Source of the DNA: Methanobrevibacter sp.
GTDB taxonomy: Archaea > Methanobacteriota > Methanobacteria > Methanobacteriales > Methanobacteriaceae
DNA: 6,061 nt
Assembly: GCA_031261945.1 (NCBI GenBank)
Contig: JAISIQ010000089.1
Span: 1 to 6,061, forward strand
Direction: 5' to 3'
Both the position numbers and the translations under genes were made by a program. Positions 1-4,782 of the stretch are shown piece after piece. Numbering within the stretch: the first letter of the stretch is position 1; each line of letters opens with the position of its first letter. The notes beneath the pieces are model-generated. The model did no database searches, was not told where the DNA came from, and worked only from the letters and a program-made list of their open reading frames with translations.

Positions 1-32
1 TTCAATATATGGTGTAACCAATTAGAAAAATT

Positions 33-44
33 AATAATATATTA
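33..44 (+). promoter_or_regulatory. Possible TATA element for the first gene
   Basis: An A/T palindromic stretch around TAATATATTAAT is centred about 25 bases upstream of the ATG at 63. Archaeal TATA boxes sit about that far upstream of the transcription start, so this placement would give a leaderless or almost leaderless mRNA, which agrees with the missing Shine-Dalgarno. The surroundings are so A/T-rich that similar strings are common, so this is weak. Confidence 0.2.
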
Positions 45-62
45 ATAAAAAAATTAATTATC

Positions 63-854
63 ATGTCATGTGGAAAATTGCTGAAAAAAATGTGGGATTT
101 AGGATATATTGGAGTTATTATAGGAATTATCACTATTATAGTATTTGGAAAAATATTAGTGGATAATAAAATGAGTTTTGGTAATGCTATTTCAATGTGT
201 GGTTCAGCTGTTGCAATATTAAGTGTTTTATTTGCTCAATATAGAAATGAAAAGAATATAGAAAAGCAGTTAAATAAAGCAGATAATAGATTAGACACTC
301 AAATGATAGAAGCTAAAGATAGATTAACTATTCAAATGGACAAAGCAGATGAAAGATTAACTAAACAATTAACCAAACAAGAATCAAATCTAAAAAAACA
401 ACTAGAATATCAAGAATCAAATCTAAAAAAACAATTAATATTCGATAAACAGCAAGAAGTCTTACTAGAAATTCATGATATATTATTTAAGAATCAATTC
501 GCAAATGAAACAATTTATTGTGAATTTAGCAATCGAGATGATTATTGTGAAATCATATTTCGTGATAGAAAATCTATTTATTTTAATCTCACGAGAATTA
601 AAAAAGATATTAAACAATTTAACTACATTCCTAAACAATTAAGAGAAGAATTATTAGAATTCACCCAATATGTAAAAAAACAACACGACGATAATTATTC
701 ACAATTAATTTCAGGACAAACATATCATAGTAAATTTTCGAACGAAGCTGAATGGAATTCTTTATCATCAGAATCAGAAGATTTTTGTGTTAAAAAAATA
801 AATAATATTTCTAAATTAGTAGAAGAAGAATTAGGAGTTGAAATAAAAAGATAA
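63..854 (+). CDS. Unrecognised two-TM membrane protein with hendecad coiled coil
   Basis: I do not recognise this 263-residue protein. Seen: a short basic N-terminus (K5, K8, K9), a hydrophobic segment at about 14-33 and a second at about 40-59, then a charged region that divides exactly into six 11-residue units (60-125), each ending in QL or QM. A mixed soluble domain follows at about 130-263, rich in acidic and aromatic residues, with Cys153, Cys162 and Cys242. Inferred topology: a helical hairpin in the cytoplasmic membrane carrying a long right-handed-type coiled coil and a cytoplasmic C-terminal domain, which suggests an oligomeric scaffold or sensor. No catalytic motif is evident. The start is the first ATG after an in-frame stop at 15-17; no Shine-Dalgarno is visible, so a leaderless message or a start at Met10 (position 90) is possible. 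The gene stands alone and converges on prs. That it is a real gene is fairly secure; its function is unknown. Confidence 0.8.
   Translation: MSCGKLLKKMWDLGYIGVIIGIITIIVFGKILVDNKMSFGNAISMCGSAVAILSVLFAQYRNEKNIEKQLNKADNRLDTQMIEAKDRLTIQMDKADERLTKQLTKQESNLKKQLEYQESNLKKQLIFDKQQEVLLEIHDILFKNQFANETIYCEFSNRDDYCEIIFRDRKSIYFNLTRIKKDIKQFNYIPKQLREELLEFTQYVKKQHDDNYSQLISGQTYHSKFSNEAEWNSLSSESEDFCVKKINNISKLVEEELGVEIKR
240..437 (+). repeat. Six tandem 33-bp units encoding 11-residue repeats
   Basis: Residues 60-125 of the first gene split with no gaps into six 11-residue units (60-70, 71-81, 82-92, 93-103, 104-114, 115-125). Each ends in Q followed by L or M, and positions 5-7 carry mostly charged or Asn residues before a hydrophobic. 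Units 2-4 resemble one another (KAD.RL, EAKDRL, KADERL) and units 5 and 6 share ESNLKKQL. At DNA level, units 5 and 6 contain an identical 24-base stretch (378-401 and 411-434), so the last copy arose recently by tandem duplication. A hendecad period is known from right-handed coiled coils. Confidence 0.85.
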
Positions 855-870
855 AAATATAATATTAAAT

Positions 871-899
871 TTATTTTTAATCTTTCTTTTTCTTTTTTT
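871..899 (+). terminator. Oligo-T tract terminating the first gene
   Basis: About 17 bases after the stop codon at 854 the coding strand becomes pyrimidine-rich, with T runs at 874-878, 887-891 and 893-899 (seven T). Archaeal RNA polymerase terminates at such U-tracts without needing a hairpin. The position between convergent genes fits. For prs, on the other strand, the nearest comparable runs (A5 on the + strand at 845-849 and 853-857) lie in the last codons and just past the stop of the first gene, so the two 3' ends may overlap. Confidence 0.6.
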
Positions 900-955
900 A
901 CTAAATCCAACTCTAAATCCATATTTAATAATATTAATAATATCAATAATGATTA

Positions 956-1993
956 TTATTTTAAAGCATCAGCTATTATTTTAGCAACAGAAATACAAGC
1001 AACTTCTGATTTTAATGTATCTGTTCCAGCAATTGATTTAGCACCCGCAGAATAAATCTTTAAAACAGCATCATTTACAAGTATTGGATGAACACAGCAA
1101 ACATCAACAGATTTAGCACCATTATCTTTTAATATTTTAATTGCATTCACTATTGTGCCACCAGTAGCTATTATATCATCGATGATAATAGCTTCTTTGC
1201 CTTTTACAGATTGAATATTTACTTTTTCAGCTATTACTTTGTTTTTTTGGTTTTTTTGTGCTTTTGAAAGTTCAGGATCATCTGCTGGAAAATCGCATCT
1301 AATATCTGCTATTTTAGTTTCAACTTTATCTGGACCCAATCTTACTTTATTCATATAAGTACAACTACAGTTTATGAATTTAGCTATTTTCTCTGCAAAA
1401 CCTAAAGCTCCTTTATCTGGAGCTATAATTATAGGATCACTTGTTGATTTAGATATATGTTCAGCTATTGCAGACATCGCACAAATGTTTTTACTTGGAA
1501 TTGTAAAGAAATCTCTTACACTATCTTCATGGAGGTTTATTGATAAAACTTCATTTGCCCCTGCATTTTCAATAAGATTTGCTACAATTTGGGCAGAAAT
1601 AGCTTCCCCTTCTTTAAATCTTTTTTCTTGTCTCCCATAACCAAAATAAGGTATAACTACTTTTATTTTTTCAACACCTAAGCTCTTAAGATTTTTAATT
1701 ATAAAAAGTAGTTCAATAAGATTTTCATCTTGAGGATATCCTGTTGATTGTATTACAATAGCTTCTTTATCAAGAACTAAGCTATTTGAATCGTTTGAGC
1801 CATTTTTTCCATTTTCCCCAATACCATTTTCCCCAATATTATTCTCTTTTTCTTTTCCTTTTATTCGTATGTATCTTTCACCATCAGGAAATTTTTTAGT
1901 TTCAATTGGGCAAAGCCAATCCCCAAGCTCTTCTGCAACATTAGCTGCTAATTTTTGTGATGCTGAACCACCAATTATCAATAAAATCACCAT
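956..1993 (-). CDS. prs: Ribose-phosphate pyrophosphokinase (PRPP synthetase)
   Basis: This enzyme makes 5-phosphoribosyl 1-diphosphate from ribose 5-phosphate and ATP in the cytoplasm, feeding purine, pyrimidine, histidine and, in methanogens, methanopterin synthesis. Seen: IIGGSAS at 6-12 near the N-terminus, FPDGE at 35-39, the ATP-site stretch YFGYGRQEKRF at 116-126, NLHEDSVRDFF at 153-163 with His155, the phosphate loop APDKGA at 191-196, flexible-loop residues K216 and R218, and the PRPP signature with IDDIIATGGT at 271-280. All key residues appear intact. At 345 residues it is well above the roughly 285 usual in archaea. The excess lies in two segments, about 47-73 (Gly/Asn/Lys-rich, with an IGENG tandem) and about 231-258 (charged, after the flexible loop). 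The ATG at 1993 places the conserved start correctly; no strong Shine-Dalgarno precedes it. It is convergent with the first gene and divergent from hypA. Identity is secure; the effect of the insertions is unknown. Confidence 0.96.
   Translation of the reverse strand: MVILLIIGGSASQKLAANVAEELGDWLCPIETKKFPDGERYIRIKGKEKENNIGENGIGENGKNGSNDSNSLVLDKEAIVIQSTGYPQDENLIELLFIIKNLKSLGVEKIKVVIPYFGYGRQEKRFKEGEAISAQIVANLIENAGANEVLSINLHEDSVRDFFTIPSKNICAMSAIAEHISKSTSDPIIIAPDKGALGFAEKIAKFINCSCTYMNKVRLGPDKVETKIADIRCDFPADDPELSKAQKNQKNKVIAEKVNIQSVKGKEAIIIDDIIATGGTIVNAIKILKDNGAKSVDVCCVHPILVNDAVLKIYSAGAKSIAGTDTLKSEVACISVAKIIADALK
1809..1838 (-). repeat. 15-bp perfect tandem duplication inside prs
   Basis: The + strand shows CCATTTTCCCCAATA twice in immediate succession (1809-1823 and 1824-1838). 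On the coding strand this gives the tandem IGENG-IGENG at about residues 53-62, with a decayed partial copy (GKNG) following. The unit is a multiple of three, so the frame is kept. It sits in the first of the two extra segments of PRPP synthetase. Confidence 0.9.
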
Positions 1994-2001
1994 TAATCTT
2001 C

Positions 2002-2015
2002 AATATCATGATATT
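2002..2015. promoter_or_regulatory. Perfect 14-bp palindrome just upstream of prs
   Basis: AATATCATGATATT reads the same on both strands and ends eight bases before the prs start codon (1993). A palindrome of this size is a typical dimeric-repressor site, and here it would overlap the 5' leader or the initiation region of the prs transcript. The A/T bias raises the chance of random palindromes, but the central CATG is less expected in this background. Operator function is inference. Confidence 0.35.
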
Positions 2016-2046
2016 TTTTGATTCTTCCATTAAATTAATTATAAGA

Positions 2047-2063
2047 GTCAATAATCGTCAATA
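2047..2063. promoter_or_regulatory. Heptamer direct repeat at one helical turn, upstream of prs
   Basis: GTCAATA occurs at 2047-2053 and 2057-2063, that is, 10 bases apart, so both copies face the same side of the helix. On the prs strand this reads TATTGAC twice. A related TCAATAT is found again at 2000-2006, partly overlapping the palindrome next to prs. The second copy adjoins ATATAT (2061-2066), which could serve as a TATA element for prs with a transcription start near 2035. This could be a tandem binding site for a regulator. Confidence 0.3.
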
Positions 2064-2125
2064 TATCATATTTTGTATTAATATTATTTAAAATTTTACT
2101 TATCATTTTAAAATTTCTAATAAAA

Positions 2126-2176
2126 TTTCTCTTAATAAAATATTTTTCTTAATAAGATTATTCTTAATAAAAATAA
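2126..2176. repeat. Three imperfect tandem copies around CTTAATAA
   Basis: CTTAATAA recurs at 2131-2138, 2148-2155 and 2163-2170, each preceded by a pyrimidine stretch and followed by A-rich DNA, giving imperfect units of 15-17 bases. TTCTTAATAA is identical at 2146-2155 and 2161-2170. It lies in the middle of the prs-hypA spacer, and I see no coding capacity. It may be slippage-derived filler, or part of either promoter. Confidence 0.45.
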
Positions 2177-2218
2177 AAATAACAAGAATAATAATAATTA
2201 TAAAATTATAATAAAAAT

Positions 2219-2254
2219 TATAATAAATATAATAAATATAATAGATATAATTAA
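2219..2254. repeat. 9-bp tandem array TATAATAAA
   Basis: Four consecutive 9-base units occur: TATAATAAA (2219-2227), TATAATAAA (2228-2236), TATAATAGA (2237-2245) and TATAATTAA (2246-2254). One more copy stands just upstream at 2207-2215. Each unit resembles an archaeal TATA element. The array lies about 180-210 bases before the hypA start. Confidence 0.6.
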
Positions 2255-2262
2255 ATATAAAT

Positions 2263-2270
2263 TTTATAAA
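2263..2270 (+). promoter_or_regulatory. Candidate TATA box for the hypA transcript
   Basis: TTTATAAA stands at the downstream edge of the TATAATAAA array. From about 2286 onward the + strand turns strongly A-rich and T-poor up to hypA, as transcribed leaders often do in such genomes. A start about 25 bases past this box would coincide with that change and give a leader of roughly 140 bases. Several other A/T strings nearby could act instead, so this is a best guess. Confidence 0.3.
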
Positions 2271-2329
2271 AATAATTTTATCATAATTAAAAATAAAAAG
2301 AAAAATAACAAGAATAATATTACTATCAA

Positions 2330-2385
2330 TATTACTATTACTATTAATAAAAATAATAAAAACAATAATAGTAATAATAGTAATA
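2330..2385. repeat. Doubled inverted repeat in the hypA leader region
   Basis: TATTACTATTA occurs twice, overlapping (2330-2340 and 2336-2346). Its exact reverse complement TAATAGTAATA also occurs twice, overlapping (2366-2376 and 2375-2385). The arms can pair in alternative registers around a loop of 19 to 44 bases. In RNA this would be a weak A-U hairpin just upstream of the hypA ribosome binding site; as DNA it could be a slippage product. Confidence 0.45.
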
Positions 2386-2418
2386 ATAATGACAATGATA
2401 AAAAAAATAATAAATTAA

Positions 2419-2424
2419 AGAGGT
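2419..2424 (+). promoter_or_regulatory. Ribosome binding site of hypA
   Basis: AGAGGT lies eight bases before the ATG at 2433 and matches the archaeal anti-Shine-Dalgarno. It supports this start, which also yields the obligatory MHE N-terminus of HypA. Confidence 0.7.
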
Positions 2425-2432
2425 ATATATTA

Positions 2433-2810
2433 ATGCATGAATTATCAATGGCAGATGGAATTTTAAAGGCAGTTCTATCAAATGCTGAAGAAAATGATGC
2501 CACAGAAGTTATCGAAGTAACTGTTGAGATGGGTAGAATGGCTTTACTTAATCCAGAACAAGTGAAATTCATGTTAGGAGTATTAAGTGAAGATACAATA
2601 GCTAAAGATGCTAAATTTATAATTGAAGATATTCCTATAGAAATTGAGTGTCAAGAGTGTAGCTATTCTGGAAAAGTAGAAGACGAAGATCTTGATCATT
2701 ATACTCCTGTTGTTGTATGTCCTAAATGTGATACTAATAGAATAGCTATTACTAATGGAAAAGATTGTATTGTTAAAAATATTATAATTGAAAAACCAGA
2801 TGACGAATAA
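2433..2810 (+). CDS. hypA: Hydrogenase nickel incorporation protein HypA
   Basis: HypA is a small cytoplasmic metallochaperone that passes Ni(II) to the precursor of the [NiFe]-hydrogenase large subunit, working with HypB. Seen: the N-terminal MHELSMADGI with the nickel-ligand His2 and adjacent Glu3, an intact alpha/beta nickel domain, and a zinc domain with two CxxC pairs, Cys73/Cys76 and Cys96/Cys99. The 125-residue length is normal to slightly long for the family, with an acidic tail (PDDE). The start is fixed because nickel binding needs the free MHE terminus, and AGAGGT precedes it. It is the first gene of the probable hypA-hypB-DUF354-cyclase unit; hypB follows after 149 bases without a T tract. 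Likely clients are methanogen hydrogenases, none of which is encoded in this window. Identification is secure. Confidence 0.97.
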   Translation: MHELSMADGILKAVLSNAEENDATEVIEVTVEMGRMALLNPEQVKFMLGVLSEDTIAKDAKFIIEDIPIEIECQECSYSGKVEDEDLDHYTPVVVCPKCDTNRIAITNGKDCIVKNIIIEKPDDE

Positions 2811-2887
2811 ACTTTATAAAAACCAAAAAAAAGATGAAAAGATGAAATATAAAAGAGAAAATACAATATAAAATTAATAGTTAAAAT

Positions 2888-2924
2888 TATAATTAAACTT
2901 ATAATTAAACTTAATAATTAAATT
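2888..2924. repeat. 12-bp tandem repeat in the hypA-hypB spacer
   Basis: TATAATTAAACT is perfectly repeated at 2888-2899 and 2900-2911, followed by a degenerate third copy (TAATAATTAAAT). The 149-base spacer also contains ACTTTATAAAAA directly after the hypA stop (2811-2822), a possible TATA element for a separate hypB transcript. There is no run of four T on the + strand, hence no evident terminator. Confidence 0.55.
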
Positions 2925-2950
2925 CAATATTAAAAATAAAAAGAGGAAAA

Positions 2951-2954
2951 GAGG
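2951..2954 (+). promoter_or_regulatory. Ribosome binding site of hypB
   Basis: GAGG lies five bases before the ATG at 2960, with a second AGAGG a few bases further upstream (2942-2946). It supports the annotated hypB start. Confidence 0.6.
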
Positions 2955-2959
2955 ATAAT

Positions 2960-3613
2960 ATGCATAAAATAGCTGAAGTAGAAGTTCAACATAATATAAT
3001 GAAAGCAAACAAAAAATTAGCAGATAAAAATCAAAATATAATGGATGAAAATAATGTATTTTGTGTTGATTTTGTAGGAGCTATTGGTTCTGGTAAAACA
3101 TCCCTAATTGAAGAATTAATTGAAAATATGAATGGATCAATTGGAGTTATTGCAGGAGATGTCATAAGTAAATTTGATGCGGGAAGATTTGAAAAACATA
3201 ATGTTCCAGTTGTTGGATTAAATACTGGAAAAGAATGTCATCTTGATGCACATCTTGTAGAACATGCTATTCATGATATGGCACTTGAAAATATAGATTA
3301 TCTCTTTATTGAAAATGTTGGAAACCTTATTTGTCCTGTTGACTTTGATCTTGGTTCCCATATGAGAATTGTGGTTATAAGTGTCAGTGAAGGTGATGAT
3401 ACTGTAGAAAAACACCCTTTAATTTTCCAAAGCGCTGATTTAGTAATTATAAACAAAATAGATATAGCTGATGCAGTTGGAGCAGATGCTGATAAAATGG
3501 TTAATGATGTAAAAATCATAAATTCAAATGTGAAAGTTATAAAAACAAGTTTAAAACAAGAAAAAGGTTTAAAAGAAGTTATTTCAGCTATTGAATCTTT
3601 TAAAACACAATGA
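2960..3613 (+). CDS. hypB: Hydrogenase/nickel maturation GTPase HypB
   Basis: HypB is a SIMIBI-class GTPase that couples GTP hydrolysis to nickel delivery, together with HypA, into [NiFe]-hydrogenase. Seen: an N-terminal helix of about 30 residues, the Walker A motif GAIGSGKT at 40-47, GDVISKFDAGRF at 66-77, the conserved metal site with Cys93-His94 in GKECHLDA, ENVGNLICP at 118-126 with Cys125, and the guanine-specificity NKID at 165-168. The 217-residue length is normal for an archaeal HypB. There is no CxxCGC motif and no His-rich stretch at the N-terminus, so only the metal site in the GTPase domain, at the dimer interface, is expected. GAGG five bases before the ATG supports the start. 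DUF354 follows after 106 bases that contain an A-rich hexamer array and no T tract. Identification is secure. Confidence 0.97.
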   Translation: MHKIAEVEVQHNIMKANKKLADKNQNIMDENNVFCVDFVGAIGSGKTSLIEELIENMNGSIGVIAGDVISKFDAGRFEKHNVPVVGLNTGKECHLDAHLVEHAIHDMALENIDYLFIENVGNLICPVDFDLGSHMRIVVISVSEGDDTVEKHPLIFQSADLVIINKIDIADAVGADADKMVNDVKIINSNVKVIKTSLKQEKGLKEVISAIESFKTQ

Positions 3614-3654
3614 TGAAATAATGAGAAAATAATAATAATAAAAATAATAATAAA

Positions 3655-3696
3655 AAAAATAAAAATAAAAATAAAAATAAAAATAAAAATAAAAAT
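3655..3696. repeat. Seven perfect AAAAAT hexamers between hypB and DUF354
   Basis: AAAAAT is repeated seven times without error, preceded by AATAAT-type sequence from about 3629. It lies 15-57 bases before the ribosome binding site of the DUF354 gene. Such a microsatellite is expected to change copy number by slippage and would alter the length of the leader or spacer. Confidence 0.9.
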
Positions 3697-3710
3697 CTAA
3701 GCTTAAACTT

Positions 3711-3716
3711 GGTGAT
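3711..3716 (+). promoter_or_regulatory. Ribosome binding site of the DUF354 gene
   Basis: GGTGAT, a perfect hexamer against the archaeal anti-Shine-Dalgarno, ends three bases before the ATG at 3720. It is the strongest such site in the window and fixes the start. Confidence 0.75.
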
Positions 3717-3719
3717 TTA

Positions 3720-4748
3720 ATGAAAATATGGATAGATATAACTAATGCCCCTCATGTTAGATTTTTTAAAGATATTATTACATATTTTCAAGAAGAAGGA
3801 GAAGACCTAATAATAACCAGCCGTAAATTCGGAGATATTCATAAACTTATGGATATGTATGGTTTTGATTTTATTTCTTTAGGAAAACATGGAGTTACAT
3901 TAGATGAAAAACTTAAAGAAAGTACTAATAGAACAAATGATTTAGCAGATCTTATTTCAAGTGAAAAAATAGATATTGCTTTATCAAAACATTCTATTGA
4001 ACTTCCGAGAATTTCTTTTGGTCTTGGAATACCAAGTTTATATATTTTAGATAATGAACATGCAGAAGCTGCAAATAAATTAACATTGCCTTTGTGTAAT
4101 AGAATAATTGCTCCTCAAATAATTGATGTTTGGAAACTAATTGGATATGGAGCAGATCCTAATAAGATGATTCGTTACAATGGAACATCTGAAATTCTGC
4201 ATTTTAAAAGTTTCAAATATGATGAAAATGTTCTTGAAAAGTTAAATTTAAATAAAGAAAATTTAAAAACTATATTAATGAGACCTGAACCTTCACTTGC
4301 ATCATATTTAGATGCAGATTGTAGAGAATCAGTTCTTTCCCCTATTGTAGATGTATTAAAAGAATATGCAAATATTTTAATTTTACCTCGATTTAAAGAA
4401 CAAGCAGATATTTTTAAAGATATAGAAAATGTTACTATTTTAAAACCTCCAGTTGATACATCAAGTATAATAAAAAAATGTGATTTGGTAATTGGAGCAG
4501 GCGGAACCATGAATAGGGAAGCAGCTATTTTACAAACCCCTGTTATTTCATGTTATCCTGGAATTCCTCTATCTGTTGATCAATATTATATAAATAAAAA
4601 TCTAATGTATAGATCTAATGATATAGATGAAGTTATAAATAAAGCTCTTAGTTTACTTGTAAGTCCTCCAAAACATAAAGAAATAATACATGATGACTTA
4701 TTTAAAATTATTATAGATAATGTTTATGATTTAGCTAAAAAATCATGA
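3720..4748 (+). CDS. DUF354 family GT-B-like protein
   Basis: This is a 342-residue protein of the DUF354 (PF04007) family, predicted from fold to resemble GT-B glycosyltransferases and UDP-GlcNAc 2-epimerases; no reaction is established that I can name. Seen: the family's typical opening MKIWIDITNAPHVRFF (1-16), an N-terminal Rossmann-like half to about 165 with LDNEHAEAANK at 110-120, and a C-terminal half with MRPEPS at 187-192, the likely nucleotide-sugar loop IGAGGTMNREAA at 258-269, and CYPGIP at 278-283. There is no signal peptide or membrane segment, so it is probably cytoplasmic. Length is normal and both half-domains are present. The start is set by GGTGAT just upstream. The cyclase gene follows after 34 bases, pointing to cotranscription. 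Role could be in surface or envelope sugar metabolism; the neighbourhood of hypAB does not explain it. Family assignment is confident, function is open. Confidence 0.88.
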   Translation: MKIWIDITNAPHVRFFKDIITYFQEEGEDLIITSRKFGDIHKLMDMYGFDFISLGKHGVTLDEKLKESTNRTNDLADLISSEKIDIALSKHSIELPRISFGLGIPSLYILDNEHAEAANKLTLPLCNRIIAPQIIDVWKLIGYGADPNKMIRYNGTSEILHFKSFKYDENVLEKLNLNKENLKTILMRPEPSLASYLDADCRESVLSPIVDVLKEYANILILPRFKEQADIFKDIENVTILKPPVDTSSIIKKCDLVIGAGGTMNREAAILQTPVISCYPGIPLSVDQYYINKNLMYRSNDIDEVINKALSLLVSPPKHKEIIHDDLFKIIIDNVYDLAKKS

Positions 4749-4782
4749 AAAACAATGAATAAAAATAGTTAAGAGTTAAATT

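Larger units (their letters stand above)
2175..2319. repeat. 19-bp direct repeat pair in the prs-hypA spacer
   Basis: AAAAATAACAAGAATAATA is present at 2175-2193 and again at 2301-2319, 126 bases apart, in both cases preceded by similar A-rich sequence. The embedded AACAAG makes it more specific than plain A/T noise. Between the copies lies the 9-bp tandem array. The pair may mark a segment that was duplicated and then diverged. Confidence 0.45.

Noticed and set aside
1..45. Possible tail of an upstream gene reading into the window in frame 1 (stop at 43-45)
   Set aside because: Only 14 codons are visible, and another frame also stays open for some length; there is too little sequence to call a gene end.
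725..946. 73-codon minus-strand open frame over the end of the first gene
   Set aside because: It lies largely antisense to a well-supported coding region, is rich in Leu, Ile and Ser from A/T-rich DNA read backwards, and crosses the likely terminator tract.
1374..1640. 88-codon plus-strand open frame inside prs
   Set aside because: It is the antisense shadow of conserved PRPP synthetase sequence, with no ribosome binding site and no recognisable motif.
2126..2385. CRISPR array or origin of replication in the repeat-rich spacer
   Set aside because: The repeats are too short, of differing unit sizes, without regular unique spacers; no G-rich origin boxes and no orc1/cdc6 gene are visible nearby.
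2264..2572. 102-codon minus-strand frame with a long Leu/Ile run
   Set aside because: The hydrophobic run, which mimics membrane segments, is only the reverse reading of AATAAT-type repeats; the rest is antisense to hypA.
3218..3519. Two minus-strand open frames inside hypB
   Set aside because: They overlap each other and are antisense to the conserved GTPase motifs of HypB.
4175..4510. 111-codon minus-strand frame inside the DUF354 gene
   Set aside because: It is antisense to conserved family sequence including the GAGGT loop and has no support of its own.
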